From the IMG/VR virus record IMGVR_UViG_3300042317_000661, positions 1 to 29,440 of that record: DNA of 29,440 nucleotides; one strand, 5' to 3'. Below, in pieces: positions 1 through 7,152 of the stretch. The first letter of the stretch is position 1. Each line of letters begins with the position of its first letter. The stretch comes from a virus. Position numbers and translations under genes: made by a program. Below the pieces are notes generated by a model. That model was not told where the DNA came from, did no database searches, and saw only the letters and a program-made list of their open reading frames with translations.

Positions 1-699
1 CTCAGTGATGTCTTTGAGTAGACGCTTTACGCCGGCAGGCAAGTTACCTGCACCTGCAGCCTGTGCAGCACTAATCACCGCACCTTTAATTTCATCACGG
101 ATCTGTTGTGCTTCTTCTTTACTAAGCTTTGGCTTACCGTTGCCGTCCTGATCATCACCATCGCCGTCTTCTTCAAGGTGATCGTCTAGCAGCATCTTCT
201 CCAATTGGCTAATGTCTATCTTGTCTGAATTCTCGTACAAGTAATCGTACACTTCTTCGTAGCTCCAACCGCGAAACTTGTTATCAAACAAGATTGGTAC
301 TACACTAATCTTCTCACCAATTCGCTGTTCTACTAGGTCTTGGTTAACGCAGTAGTCGGCAGCAATGTTGCTTAGACGCGGCATGCGGTCACCTCTACGA
401 CCCATGTGATCATAAACCGCATGCAGGATCTCGTGTCCGACCAGGAACTCGAGCTGTTTTAGTGGCATCTTGTTTACAAACTCACTATTGTAATAGAACT
501 TGCGGCCGTCAGTTGCAGCGGTTCCGCACCATTCATCCGCATTAGTCAGCGTCATACGGGTAGCTAGCTGTCCGAAGAACGGAGCCTTTAGTAGCAAGCC
601 AATACGAGCAGTAGTCAGTTTTTCACGAGCCGCTGCATCTGTGCGCGGATCCGTTACTGTAACTACTTTTTGCTTATCAATCGCTGTAGATTCTGCCAT
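1..699 (-). CDS. VWA-type metallopeptidase-like protein (DUF2201-like), C-terminus outside window
   Basis: Reading down from an ATG at 699 gives 233 open codons that leave the window, so the C-terminal part is missing. The start has a clear AAGGAG site 7 bases upstream. Residues 89-93 form HEILH, a zinc HExxH signature, followed by Asp97, as in the metallopeptidase-like N-terminal domain of VWA-like proteins that pair with MoxR ATPases. An acidic, Asp/Glu/Gly-rich linker lies around residues 172-190. The VWA domain itself would be in the missing part, so its presence is inferred. The gene follows the MoxR gene but has its own strong promoter and a likely terminator in front of it, so the two are probably expressed at different levels. 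A MoxR/VWA pair usually acts as a chaperone-like remodelling machine; the phage target is unknown. Confidence 0.72.
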   Translation of the reverse strand, partial: MAESTAIDKQKVVTVTDPRTDAAAREKLTTARIGLLLKAPFFGQLATRMTLTNADEWCGTAATDGRKFYYNSEFVNKMPLKQLEFLVGHEILHAVYDHMGRRGDRMPRLSNIAADYCVNQDLVEQRIGEKISVVPILFDNKFRGWSYEEVYDYLYENSDKIDISQLEKMLLDDHLEEDGDGDDQDGNGKPKLSKEEAQQIRDEIKGAVISAAQAAGAGNLPAGVKRLLKDITE

Positions 700-722
700 A
701 GCTACTCCTTATTCTGTAATAC

Positions 723-751
723 ATTATAGCAAATTCTGTATTTACAGTCAA
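723..751 (-). promoter_or_regulatory. Sigma70-type promoter for the VWA-like gene
   Basis: On the minus strand TTGACT (751-746) is followed by exactly 17 bases and then TATAAT (728-723), a near-perfect host sigma70 promoter. It lies 24 bases upstream of the ATG at 699. The spacer contains a small perfect palindrome, CTGTAAATACAG (747-736), which could be an operator, though nothing proves it. Confidence 0.75.
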
Positions 752-754
752 TGT

Positions 755-790
755 AAAAAAGGAGGACTTACGGACCAAAATCCTGCCTCC
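755..790 (-). terminator. Putative rho-independent terminator after the MoxR gene
   Basis: On the minus strand GGAGG (790-786) and CCTCC (765-761) can pair around a 20-base loop that itself holds a short GGA/TCC pairing, and the second arm runs directly into six T residues (760-755). It lies just after the MoxR stop and immediately before the TTGACT of the next promoter. The stem is short, so termination may be partial. Confidence 0.5.
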
Positions 791-808
791 ACCTCACACG
801 CGACTCAA

Positions 809-1912
809 TTATTTAGACGAACCGGCTGCGGCTAACACATACTTGCCGTAACGCTGATGGAACTCATCAAAGCTTGGCATCTTGCCTGGAACCATTGGCA
901 GGTTGTATGTAGTCAACGCAACTCGCGCACCCATAACAGTAACCTCGGTTGTAAAGTTATCCATCATGAACCGCAAGAAGTTGTCGGCCATTTTATGGAA
1001 CTCGGTTACCTTGTCTTTGTTCTTGGTATAAAAGTCTTGTAATTCGTAGCACATACTTGTGGTCAACGAATACATAGCCGAAACTTCTTTGGTTTTGAGT
1101 TCTTTAACTTTGCCTGACAGGATGTCTTCAGGCTTGGGCAGCGAACCGGCCACTTTACGGTGAGCCATAAACTTGTGTGCAATACCCTCGCCCACACAGC
1201 CTGCAATAAGATCCGTTAGTTCAGCAGCACTGACACCTTCATCGTGACAGAATTCACTTGCAAAGGTCCAAGTACGAGGTGTAGCAAACGAACGACTATT
1301 GCTACGCGGATCAAAGTCAAACATATCCGACTTGGCAAAGCTCAAGTAACCTACAACATCCGCATGAATCTTGTTCTTAACGGCCCATGTCTGCCAAGAT
1401 TCAAAGTCAGGACGAACCTCCAAGTGTACAAAGCGGTTTGCTAGAGGACTAGGCATACGATATGTAACACCCTTGTCCGAATCACGGTTACCCGCCGCCA
1501 CCATTACTACATTGTCTGGTAGTGTGTATTTGCCGATTCGTCGATTCAAAATCAGCTGATATGCAGCCGCTTGCACTGCGGGCGCAGCCGAGTTCATCTC
1601 GTCTAATAGCAATACTACAATAGGATATTGTGCTGCAAGTTCTTCGTCCGGCAATTCAATTGGAGGTGCCCAATCCATCTTGCCGTTATCTTTATTAAAG
1701 AACGGAATGCCGCGAATGTCAGTGGGTTCCATCTGACTTAGGCGCAAGTCGATCATGTAGCCGCCTAGCTCGCTTGTGATGTCAGCAACCACTTCACTCT
1801 TACCAACACCTGGTGGTCCCCATAGGAACATGGGTCGTTTGTGTTTAAACGACCTTAGGATACGACTACGAGCCTCTTCGGGCGTAACCGTACGAGTTTC
1901 TGTAACAGCCAT
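809..1912 (-). CDS. MoxR-family AAA+ ATPase
   Basis: This 367-aa protein has a complete AAA+ core: Walker A GPPGVGKS at residues 32-39, Walker B VVLLLDEMN at about 99-107, and a sensor-1 region VVMVAAGNRDSD near 135-147. The DEMN followed by an Ala-rich helix is typical of MoxR/RavA-type ATPases, which remodel or activate partner proteins together with VWA-domain proteins. The next gene downstream encodes such a VWA-type candidate. The start ATG is preceded by an AGGGAGAT ribosome site. The C-terminal ~100 residues are less conserved and probably form the lid and a helical tail. Phage MoxR homologues occur in large T4-like genomes, but their role in infection has not been settled as far as I know. 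Confidence 0.85.
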   Translation of the reverse strand: MAVTETRTVTPEEARSRILRSFKHKRPMFLWGPPGVGKSEVVADITSELGGYMIDLRLSQMEPTDIRGIPFFNKDNGKMDWAPPIELPDEELAAQYPIVVLLLDEMNSAAPAVQAAAYQLILNRRIGKYTLPDNVVMVAAGNRDSDKGVTYRMPSPLANRFVHLEVRPDFESWQTWAVKNKIHADVVGYLSFAKSDMFDFDPRSNSRSFATPRTWTFASEFCHDEGVSAAELTDLIAGCVGEGIAHKFMAHRKVAGSLPKPEDILSGKVKELKTKEVSAMYSLTTSMCYELQDFYTKNKDKVTEFHKMADNFLRFMMDNFTTEVTVMGARVALTTYNLPMVPGKMPSFDEFHQRYGKYVLAAAGSSK

Positions 1913-1943
1913 CTATATCTCCCTTGTCAACGTGTGAAACACT

Positions 1944-1956
1944 ATTATAGTATAAT
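1944..1956 (-). promoter_or_regulatory. Possible -10 palindrome upstream of the MoxR gene
   Basis: The 13-base stretch reads ATTATACTATAAT on the minus strand, a perfect inverted repeat with one central base that includes both a TATACT and a TATAAT. It lies about 32 bases upstream of the MoxR ATG. No good -35 is found at 17 bases, so this is a weak promoter call. Confidence 0.35.
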
Positions 1957-1999
1957 GCAGAATTAAGGTCTGTAGCATTTCTGCCACACACCCTCATTC

Positions 2000-2395
2000 T
2001 TAGGCGCCGTTCTTGTCGCGCCATGCATCAGCCTTGACAGCAGCATCAGCCATCCAAGTGTCAAAGAACTTGGCAGCATCCATGCCTTCTTTGTACTCTT
2101 TAGGCACTCGCTTGGTTTTGGTTGCAACCACTTTAGTAGTCTTAGCAGCCTTGACTTTGACAACCGCAGGCTTTGCAGCCTTGGCAGCACGAGCCGCCTT
2201 AGTAGCAGTTATGCCTTGTCCATTAAGCCAATCTACTGCTTCTTCTTTGCCCATTGCAAACGGCAATTGAATCATGTTAATGTCAGTGCAACCAAACCGC
2301 TCAAGTGCTTTAGCACGGTTAGCGTCGTTGGCAAATTTGTAAACAACAGCACCGTTCTCAGTGCAAGTGCCCGCAAAAGTAAAAGTCTTAGACAT
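2000..2395 (-). CDS. Hypothetical protein with Ala/Lys-rich linker
   Basis: This 131-aa protein is not recognised. Residues 1-60 look like a small folded domain with alternating hydrophobics. Residues 65-95 are a low-complexity stretch of Ala, Lys, Val and Thr, reminiscent of histone-H1-like tails, and the last 35 residues are mixed-charge helical. The basic tail could bind DNA or RNA, but this is inference from composition only. The ATG at 2395 has a TAGGAGAG ribosome site, and a promoter-like pair lies upstream, so the gene may be transcribed independently and also read through into MoxR. Confidence 0.6.
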   Translation of the reverse strand: MSKTFTFAGTCTENGAVVYKFANDANRAKALERFGCTDINMIQLPFAMGKEEAVDWLNGQGITATKAARAAKAAKPAVVKVKAAKTTKVVATKTKRVPKEYKEGMDAAKFFDTWMADAAVKADAWRDKNGA

Positions 2396-2441
2396 ATACT
2401 CTCCTAAAAGTTACAGTTAAAATTAACTACCCAACAAACAT

Positions 2442-2470
2442 AGTATAACAAAATGGGTCTTTTTAGTCTA
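2442..2470 (-). promoter_or_regulatory. Probable sigma70 promoter for the 2000-2395 gene
   Basis: On the minus strand TAGACT (2470-2465) and TATACT (2447-2442) are separated by 17 bases. The -35 overlaps the stop codon of the upstream gene. A small hairpin AGTTAA-TT-TTAACT lies in the untranslated leader. The matches are good but not perfect. Confidence 0.5.
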
Positions 2471-2803
2471 CCGTTTTTTATGTTGCTTTTTAGCAACTTT
2501 TTTGGGTGTTGCTAAAGGTGCAACTTTTGTTGCATTTTTGAGCCGATGAAACAAATCTGTTGCTTTTTTAAACTCAAAATTTGGATGCTTATACATATAG
2601 TCTATTTTGCGCTCTAAAACTTGCAAAACTTCTAACAAGTCCATTTTTGTTGCAAAATCGCTATCCATTAGTATTTTGTTAACATCATGCTTGTCTAGCA
2701 TGTATTCTACCCATTTTGTTGTTGCGGGTATTTTGTAATATTGAACTATTGCTTTTTTGTTATTGCGTGTTGCATATTTTGTAATATATGTACGGGCAAA
2801 CAT
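2468..2803 (-). CDS. Hypothetical basic protein with Lys-rich tail
   Basis: This 111-aa protein is strongly basic and Tyr-rich near the N-terminus, with a predicted helical middle (about residues 37-85) and a C-terminal tail of Lys, Ala, Thr and Arg ending in a basic cluster. I do not recognise a family. The ATG at 2803 has an AAGGAGG ribosome site 5 bases upstream. The high charge suggests nucleic-acid binding, which is inference only. It shares the basic-tail character of the next gene downstream. Confidence 0.6.
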   Translation of the reverse strand: MFARTYITKYATRNNKKAIVQYYKIPATTKWVEYMLDKHDVNKILMDSDFATKMDLLEVLQVLERKIDYMYKHPNFEFKKATDLFHRLKNATKVAPLATPKKVAKKQHKKR

Positions 2804-2829
2804 AAAGCCTCCTTTTACAAAGACTATAC

Positions 2830-2858
2830 AGTATATGCAAATTACGAATTATGTGCAA
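2830..2858 (-). promoter_or_regulatory. Possible sigma70 promoter for the 2468-2803 gene
   Basis: On the minus strand TTGCAC (2858-2853) and TATACT (2835-2830) are 17 bases apart. The -10 is part of TATACTGTATA, a perfect inverted repeat around one base. A related ATACTGTAT lies upstream of the FkbM-like gene near 21866-21875. Confidence 0.4.
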
Positions 2859-2864
2859 CCGCCG

Positions 2865-3230
2865 CTAAAGTTGGAGATTGTCAAGATATTGCTGTAGATT
2901 ATCGGCGTGCAATCGTAGCATTACAGTTTCTTGTTCGCCTAACAAAGTAATCCTTGTATGTTTATTGATGTAGTACGGACAAGTTAAAAGTCTGCTCATT
3001 TGCAACAGAGTGCGATTTAGCAAAGGCTCGGGCAAGTCAACTTCGTATGTGGGAATTTGAGTGAACTTGGTTATAAACTTTAGTCCAGACTGACTTAGTC
3101 TCAGACTAGTAGGATCAGTATGATTCCACCACCAAACTTTTATATACTGCGAATATTCTGCGGCATCCCGGCCTGCAGCCCTAAGGATGCTGGCGGTGTA
3201 GTCGTGCTGATTACGGGTAGATTTGGTCAC
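2865..3230 (-). CDS. Hypothetical protein
   Basis: This 121-aa protein begins with GTG at 3230, inside the end of the upstream gene (20-base overlap). No family is recognised. It resembles the small globular proteins common in T4-like genomes: a Trp-rich segment (KVWWWNHTDP, about residues 31-40), then a helical C-terminal half containing LLTCPYYINKHTRITLLGEQE. Start choice is uncertain because no well-spaced ribosome site precedes the GTG. Translational coupling to the upstream gene is likely. Confidence 0.55.
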   Translation of the reverse strand: MTKSTRNQHDYTASILRAAGRDAAEYSQYIKVWWWNHTDPTSLRLSQSGLKFITKFTQIPTYEVDLPEPLLNRTLLQMSRLLTCPYYINKHTRITLLGEQETVMLRLHADNLQQYLDNLQL

Positions 3231-3498
3231 CTTGTTTCATTAGGACCACAGTAAATTTGTCGGTCTTGAACAATGTGTTGAGTTTTTTGGCTAGATTAAT
3301 AGCATGCCCACTGTTACTAAAACTTACCTTTTTGTATTTTGGACCTGGATAAGCTACCAACATATTTGAGCTTTTAAGGTTAATGGGTTTGTTGTCGTAG
3401 AATACCGCCCAAATTCCTTCGCTGCTAAGAACTTGATCACTTTTGTAGTTAGATTTGTTAACATGTTCTAACAGTACTGTAGGTTTAGGTCTGGACAT
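3211..3498 (-). CDS. Hypothetical protein
   Basis: This 95-aa protein has mixed charge, is basic overall and has no recognised domain. The segment around residues 60-85 (SFSNSGHAINLAKKLNTLFKT) suggests a beta strand followed by an amphipathic helix. The ATG at 3498 has an AAGGA ribosome site. An ATAAATAC octamer resembling a T4 late promoter lies 20 bases upstream. The 3' end overlaps the next gene. Confidence 0.6.
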   Translation of the reverse strand: MSRPKPTVLLEHVNKSNYKSDQVLSSEGIWAVFYDNKPINLKSSNMLVAYPGPKYKKVSFSNSGHAINLAKKLNTLFKTDKFTVVLMKQGDQIYP

Positions 3499-3517
3499 CT
3501 ATTATTCCTTGAACTAT

Positions 3518-3525
3518 GTATTTAT
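3518..3525 (-). promoter_or_regulatory. T4 late-promoter-like octamer
   Basis: The minus strand reads ATAAATAC, close to the T4 late promoter core TATAAATA shifted by one base, in the gap before the gene starting at 3498. The same octamer occurs in the gap upstream of queD (10391-10384). In AT-rich DNA this can arise by chance. Confidence 0.25.
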
Positions 3526-3547
3526 CCTGTTATCTGGGCAGTTTAAG

Positions 3548-3757
3548 TTAAAAACCGCCTCCGTCTAGCCCGGCTGGTGCTTGAACTACCTGCTGAGGTA
3601 CTACCTGTAATTCAGCAATGTTAGCTAACAAATTAAATATATCCGCATGTAAATTTCTAGCTTCCTCTGCAGATAACGCCAATTGTTTACTGCCAGTTTG
3701 ATTCATCACTTTTACTCGTTCGTTAAAATTCTTTATTGATAAACTTAATTTTTGCAT
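3548..3757 (-). CDS. Small hypothetical phage protein
   Basis: This 69-aa protein has a helical, coiled-coil-like middle (residues 1-52) and a flexible end rich in Gln, Val, Pro and Gly that finishes GGGF. Short helical proteins of this kind recur in T4-like phages of aquatic bacteria, but no function is known to me. The ATG at 3757 has an AAGGTG ribosome site and lies inside the end of the upstream gene (13-base overlap). Confidence 0.6.
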   Translation of the reverse strand: MQKLSLSIKNFNERVKVMNQTGSKQLALSAEEARNLHADIFNLLANIAELQVVPQQVVQAPAGLDGGGF

Positions 3758-4215
3758 ATATGCACCTTATGTTTTTGCATTTCTTCTTTAGTTTTAAATG
3801 GTCCAACAAACTCATATCTGCTTAGTGTAATATTTTTTGGGCAATATTGCTCCACCCAAAAACCGTTTAGTTTAATCAAATAGTATCCAGCACAAAATAA
3901 ACTTTTACTTTTTGCTGTTTTACTATAGATAGGCAAACGCCTTTGTACATCCCATACTTCGTTATATGACTTACCACTAATTGGAAATTCATAAACTGTT
4001 TTTGTATTTTCTTTTTTCTGTTTGTTGGCAGTACCAAATTTAATTTGATATTTTTGTTTTAAAATTTTAACACTAGCGAAGAACTCTCTGTGTTCGTCAT
4101 GAACATAAACAAAACCACCATCTGCTTTGGCCTGTATGGTTGCAATTTTTTGGCCGCGATCTTCTACAACCCAAAATTTATTTTTAATTACCGGTTTGGC
4201 TACTCGTTCTGTCAT
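3745..4215 (-). CDS. Hypothetical protein
   Basis: This 156-aa, Lys- and aromatic-rich protein has no recognised domain. The N-terminal 60 residues read like a beta-rich fold (KFWVVEDRGQKIATIQ, GGFVYVHDEHREFFA). The C-terminal part ends with FVGPFKTKEEMQKH, a pattern that resembles the closing strand and helix of SPOR- or WGR-like small domains, though I cannot assign either. It overlaps its upstream neighbour by ATGA and sits in a tightly coupled run from 5468 to 3548. Confidence 0.6.
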   Translation of the reverse strand: MTERVAKPVIKNKFWVVEDRGQKIATIQAKADGGFVYVHDEHREFFASVKILKQKYQIKFGTANKQKKENTKTVYEFPISGKSYNEVWDVQRRLPIYSKTAKSKSLFCAGYYLIKLNGFWVEQYCPKNITLSRYEFVGPFKTKEEMQKHKVHICKN

Positions 4216-4487
4216 GTTTTTGCCAGTGTGTGATGTGTAACAATTTTTCCAAGTTCTTGTCCAAGATCTTGTGTATCACCAATTACATACATGTCGTCTT
4301 CGTTTCCATAGCCGTGTGATACTTTAACTACATATCCGCCATGAGCAGTATGTATATCAATTGAGATTTTTTTGTTAGGTAATAATTTCCCCCCGTCTAT
4401 AGCATATTTGCCAGTTAGGTCAAACTGAGAAATTTGTCCGACTGTAATAGGGGCAACACTTCCTGCCATGGTAGAATAATTGCTCAT
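4212..4487 (-). CDS. Hypothetical protein, paralogue of the adjacent 4484-4759 gene
   Basis: This 91-aa protein and the one encoded just upstream share a pattern: a TA-x-GG-hydrophobic segment, a divergent polar loop, a Y-x-I strand, a D/E-D pair and a final amphipathic helix. Here it is TAHGGYVVKV, MYVIGDTQDLG and then a helix ending in LAKT. I know of no function, though similar small proteins occur in marine T4-like phages. Start and stop overlap neighbours as ATGA, giving translational coupling. Confidence 0.65.
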   Translation of the reverse strand: MSNYSTMAGSVAPITVGQISQFDLTGKYAIDGGKLLPNKKISIDIHTAHGGYVVKVSHGYGNEDDMYVIGDTQDLGQELGKIVTHHTLAKT

Positions 4488-4759
4488 AGTTTCATTTGCT
4501 CCAACATAATTGCCTGTGCCACTTGCTTGGCAAAGTCTTCGTCTTCGTGAATCATGTATAGTGTGCCTTCGGTGCGATCAGTTTTTTGATTGTATACACG
4601 AGATTCAAGAATATGACCGCCCACTGCTGTATATAAACAAAAGTTCATACCGTTTTGTGATGGTGACGATCTATCTCGTTCGTGTACTACCTCGGGTCGC
4701 GACAATAGAATATCTTCCTCATTTAACCAACGGCGTAATTTTCTTCGTAACCAGTTCAT
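4484..4759 (-). CDS. Hypothetical protein, paralogue of the 4212-4487 gene
   Basis: The longest open frame begins at 4780, but the ATG at 4759 is better: it has GGAGGAAG 7-14 bases upstream and overlaps the previous stop as ATGA. From there the protein is 91 aa, beginning MNWLRRKLRRWLNEED, a basic amphipathic helix that could contact membrane or nucleic acid. Residues 38 onward match the TA-x-GG and LYMIHEDED pattern of the next gene, implying duplication and divergence. Function is unknown. Confidence 0.68.
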   Translation of the reverse strand: MNWLRRKLRRWLNEEDILLSRPEVVHERDRSSPSQNGMNFCLYTAVGGHILESRVYNQKTDRTEGTLYMIHEDEDFAKQVAQAIMLEQMKL

Positions 4760-5097
4760 TGTTTTTCTTCCTCCATGCACAATACCTTCATTATTTCAAA
4801 CTTGTCATTTAAATCTTTTAACCCAGGATGTCTCGCCATCAGATCATTTAGCCGTTTTTCTTCTTGCATTTTATTGTAGGCCCAAGTCAATGTTTCTTTA
4901 GCATTGGCACTCAAATCAATTTTGGCATTGGTGTCAATACCAAACCATGCTATGCCATTATAAACTTCGATTGAGTTGGTGTTAGAATTATATCTTAACA
5001 AGCCGGCGCTTTGTGCGCCCGGGCTGATAGGAGGCACTCCATGATAACTTTGTTGTACTTGAATCCATTGCGGATCTGAATTTATTTGTTTTATCAT
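4756..5097 (-). CDS. Hypothetical phage protein with tail-fibre-like motif
   Basis: This 113-aa protein has two parts. The N-terminal half contains GLLRYNSNTNSIEVYNG, a motif type seen in fibre and head-decoration proteins of phages, where it forms a short beta repeat. The C-terminal half is helical and acidic (HPGLKDLNDKFEIMKVL). This combination is common in small structural proteins of aquatic T4-like phages. A virion role is inferred, not shown. Its stop overlaps the next gene by ATGA. Confidence 0.62.
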   Translation of the reverse strand: MIKQINSDPQWIQVQQSYHGVPPISPGAQSAGLLRYNSNTNSIEVYNGIAWFGIDTNAKIDLSANAKETLTWAYNKMQEEKRLNDLMARHPGLKDLNDKFEIMKVLCMEEEKQ

Positions 5098-5468
5098 ATG
5101 TAATCAGCAGTTAAAAAAGTCACTGTAAATCCAATGATCAAGTAAATCATTGCATGTAAGAATTGATCTAGGCCAGTCCATAGCCAAAAAGCGTTTGAAT
5201 CCACACTCAAACGCACAGTGGCTCTACGATGCATAAAGTCAAAAATATAATGCATTACACTATCAAATACCGCAATTATTACACAGGCCTGAATGTTTAA
5301 AAAGTGCATGAGAATCACATAAGTTAAAACGCCATGTAATCCTGCGTGTTGAAGGCCACCCAATCTACCCAGATGACCTTTGTCTTTGATCATTCTGTCA
5401 CTTTGCCAGCAGAAGTCTGCTAGAAAGTGTTTAAAAAATAACAAGGCTAGTATAAGCCAAGTAATCAT
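5094..5468 (-). CDS. DUF3307-family membrane protein
   Basis: This 124-aa protein matches the DUF3307 pattern: an N-terminal hydrophobic helix, then FLADFCWQSDRMIKDKG with the conserved D-x-x-x-Q, then HAGLHGVLTY, a further helix and a DSVMHYIFDF segment. Three or four membrane segments are expected, placing it in the host inner membrane. The family occurs in bacteria and phages with no established function. It overlaps the exonuclease gene at both the start and reading frame (ATGA), so it is co-translated with it. Confidence 0.75.
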   Translation of the reverse strand: MITWLILALLFFKHFLADFCWQSDRMIKDKGHLGRLGGLQHAGLHGVLTYVILMHFLNIQACVIIAVFDSVMHYIFDFMHRRATVRLSVDSNAFWLWTGLDQFLHAMIYLIIGFTVTFLTADYI

Positions 5469-6454
5469 GCCGGGTACTCCGCACCTAATAGCTCGGCATA
5501 GTTTGAACTATGCTCACTGAGCTTATTCAATTCATATTTGCCACAGAACTTCAAAAACTGAGCACCTACCATGGGACGACTTCGCTTGACTGCTCCTGTA
5601 GCAATAGTTTCTGCAATTTTATTTTTAATTTCCTCAGGCTGTGCAGTAAGATCCACTAGCACTCTATTGCGTTCATAGTCATCTAACACTCGATGTTCCA
5701 CGCCGTGATGGTCTGTCCATCTTTGAAGCATAAGGTTATTCCAAGCATATCCTTTTTTATGTTTGTCAGCAAAAGCTTCAGTGAGACCAATTTTGTTCTT
5801 GCTGCCCTTGGTCCTAACACCCGGGTATGCGGAAAAGATATTATCTGTCGGATCTCCACGCATACACTTCTCAAACAGGATCCATTGCGGATCAGGAATG
5901 ACTTTGGGTTCTTTTGTTTTTTTATCAATGACCAGTTTACCTTTTTTGTCCAGGATACCTGTTAGCGTATGGAGTTCATCGGCAACACCGTTATATTGCT
6001 GTACGTTTGGTGCCAGTAACTGGTAGAAATCTGTGTCGGAGGAAATGATAACATGATCGTCATTGGGGTGTGCGTGTATGAATCCTGCAATAAGATCATC
6101 TGCTTCAAGCTCTGGATGTTGAAGAACTGTGCAATTAGTCTTTTCCTGCAGGAACGTTTTAAGGTTATCAAACGCTTCCCAAAATAGTCGATCCTCTTCC
6201 TGTTCTGATTCGGTAAGGGCAGCACGAGCGACCGCACGATTCTTTTTGTACGGCTCGTAATAATCTTTTCGCCACGAGCGTCCTTCCAAACAGAATACCA
6301 CATGATCGGCTTTCTGATCCCGCCAAGCCTTATTAACCGAACCGAGGGTAACATGAATAGCGAACCCTAACCTATCCCAAGTATCCGATTGACGATGGGC
6401 CGAATGACGGGCACGGAAGAATGTATTTGCAGTGTCTACGATTAGATATCTCAT
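5465..6454 (-). CDS. rnh: T4 RNase H-like 5'-3' exonuclease / flap nuclease
   Basis: This 329-aa protein has the acidic metal-binding residues of the FEN/T4 RNase H family in order: Asp7 near the N-terminus, the FCLEGRSWRKDYY region (about 54-66), ELEADDLIAGF (about 115-125), SSDTDFYQLL (about 138-147) and GDPTDNI (about 200-206). After it comes the PGVRTKGSKNK turn typical of the helix-three-turn-helix DNA-binding element. The enzyme removes RNA primers and flaps from lagging-strand fragments and would work with the clamp and polymerase of this window. T4 RNase H is 305 aa, so the size fits. No good ribosome site precedes the ATG. Confidence 0.9.
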   Translation of the reverse strand: MRYLIVDTANTFFRARHSAHRQSDTWDRLGFAIHVTLGSVNKAWRDQKADHVVFCLEGRSWRKDYYEPYKKNRAVARAALTESEQEEDRLFWEAFDNLKTFLQEKTNCTVLQHPELEADDLIAGFIHAHPNDDHVIISSDTDFYQLLAPNVQQYNGVADELHTLTGILDKKGKLVIDKKTKEPKVIPDPQWILFEKCMRGDPTDNIFSAYPGVRTKGSKNKIGLTEAFADKHKKGYAWNNLMLQRWTDHHGVEHRVLDDYERNRVLVDLTAQPEEIKNKIAETIATGAVKRSRPMVGAQFLKFCGKYELNKLSEHSSNYAELLGAEYPA

Positions 6455-6470
6455 GCATTAATAGTAGCAT

Positions 6471-6498
6471 ATTATAACAACCTGGTCAAGTGCGACAA
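6471..6498 (-). promoter_or_regulatory. Extended -10 promoter for the exonuclease gene
   Basis: The minus strand reads TGTTATAAT (6479-6471), a perfect -10 with the TGn extension. A TTGTCG lies 16 bases further upstream as a weak -35. It overlaps the end of the SGNH-like gene and leaves a leader of only about 10 bases before the ATG at 6454. Confidence 0.5.
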
Positions 6499-7152
6499 AA
6501 GAAATTCTGCCCATTTTCTATGTGCATCTGCTCTAAAATGATAGGACGAATTGGATTGGAATCCTTGGTCCGTTAACCATTTCCAGTAAGTCATATTAGG
6601 ATCGTATGGGTCAACATATGAGTCGTGCCAATCGGTTGGTTGTTCAGTATGGAAGTCATTGTAAGTATTAAAGAACAAATGTGGTATACCAAAATCTAAT
6701 AATTCGCTATGGAAAGCATGAATTTGCTGATGCGCTAATTTGGTTCTTTCATTCCAATTTAAATTTACAACATAATCCTGATATTGCTGTTTAATTGGAT
6801 CAGGCCAATCATGTCCGACACCGCCCGCATTGATTTGCCAATATACACCATCATGCAACCATTCTTCGCGCTCCCAGGTGCTCCATCCTATAATAACAAA
6901 ATCTGGTGTAATAGTTTCTAAATATTTCTTAGTGGTTCTAATTATTCTTGAATTGGAACTAGCTGACTCTGCATCACAATGTAATATAGCAAACAATTCA
7001 TTTGCTATATTGCAACCATAACTTGCTTTTTCATTATCCGGATGTGGAATACGGCCTAGGGCATGATAGAATGGGTCATCTTCAGCAAAACAATAATCAT
7101 TTACCGCTTCTGCCCCGGCGCTATGACTATCTCCGTTTACATAAATTATCAT
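6472..7152 (-). CDS. SGNH/GDSL hydrolase-like protein 1
   Basis: This 226-aa protein starts MIIYVNGDSHSAG, with the GDS block that carries the nucleophilic Ser in SGNH hydrolases (Ser9). The C-terminal FRADAHRKWAEFL supplies a D-x-H pair of the expected type. A central WSTWEREEW segment follows a strand (DFVIIGWST), as in the family. Enzymes of this fold remove acyl or acetyl groups from sugars or lipids. The substrate here is unknown; capsule or LPS O-acetyl groups are plausible. It overlaps the next SGNH-like gene by a single base. Confidence 0.65.
   Translation of the reverse strand: MIIYVNGDSHSAGAEAVNDYCFAEDDPFYHALGRIPHPDNEKASYGCNIANELFAILHCDAESASSNSRIIRTTKKYLETITPDFVIIGWSTWEREEWLHDGVYWQINAGGVGHDWPDPIKQQYQDYVVNLNWNERTKLAHQQIHAFHSELLDFGIPHLFFNTYNDFHTEQPTDWHDSYVDPYDPNMTYWKWLTDQGFQSNSSYHFRADAHRKWAEFLLSHLTRLL

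Noticed and set aside
500-1559. Plus-strand open frames of 60-111 codons opposite the MoxR and VWA-like genes
   Set aside because: They lie opposite strong minus-strand genes, have no matching families and no ribosome sites. All plus-strand frames elsewhere in the window are the same type of shadow.
1963-2190. Minus-strand 75-codon frame inside the 2000-2395 gene
   Set aside because: It is an alternate frame of the Ala/Lys-rich segment, has a Leu/Arg/Ser-skewed composition and lacks its own ribosome site.
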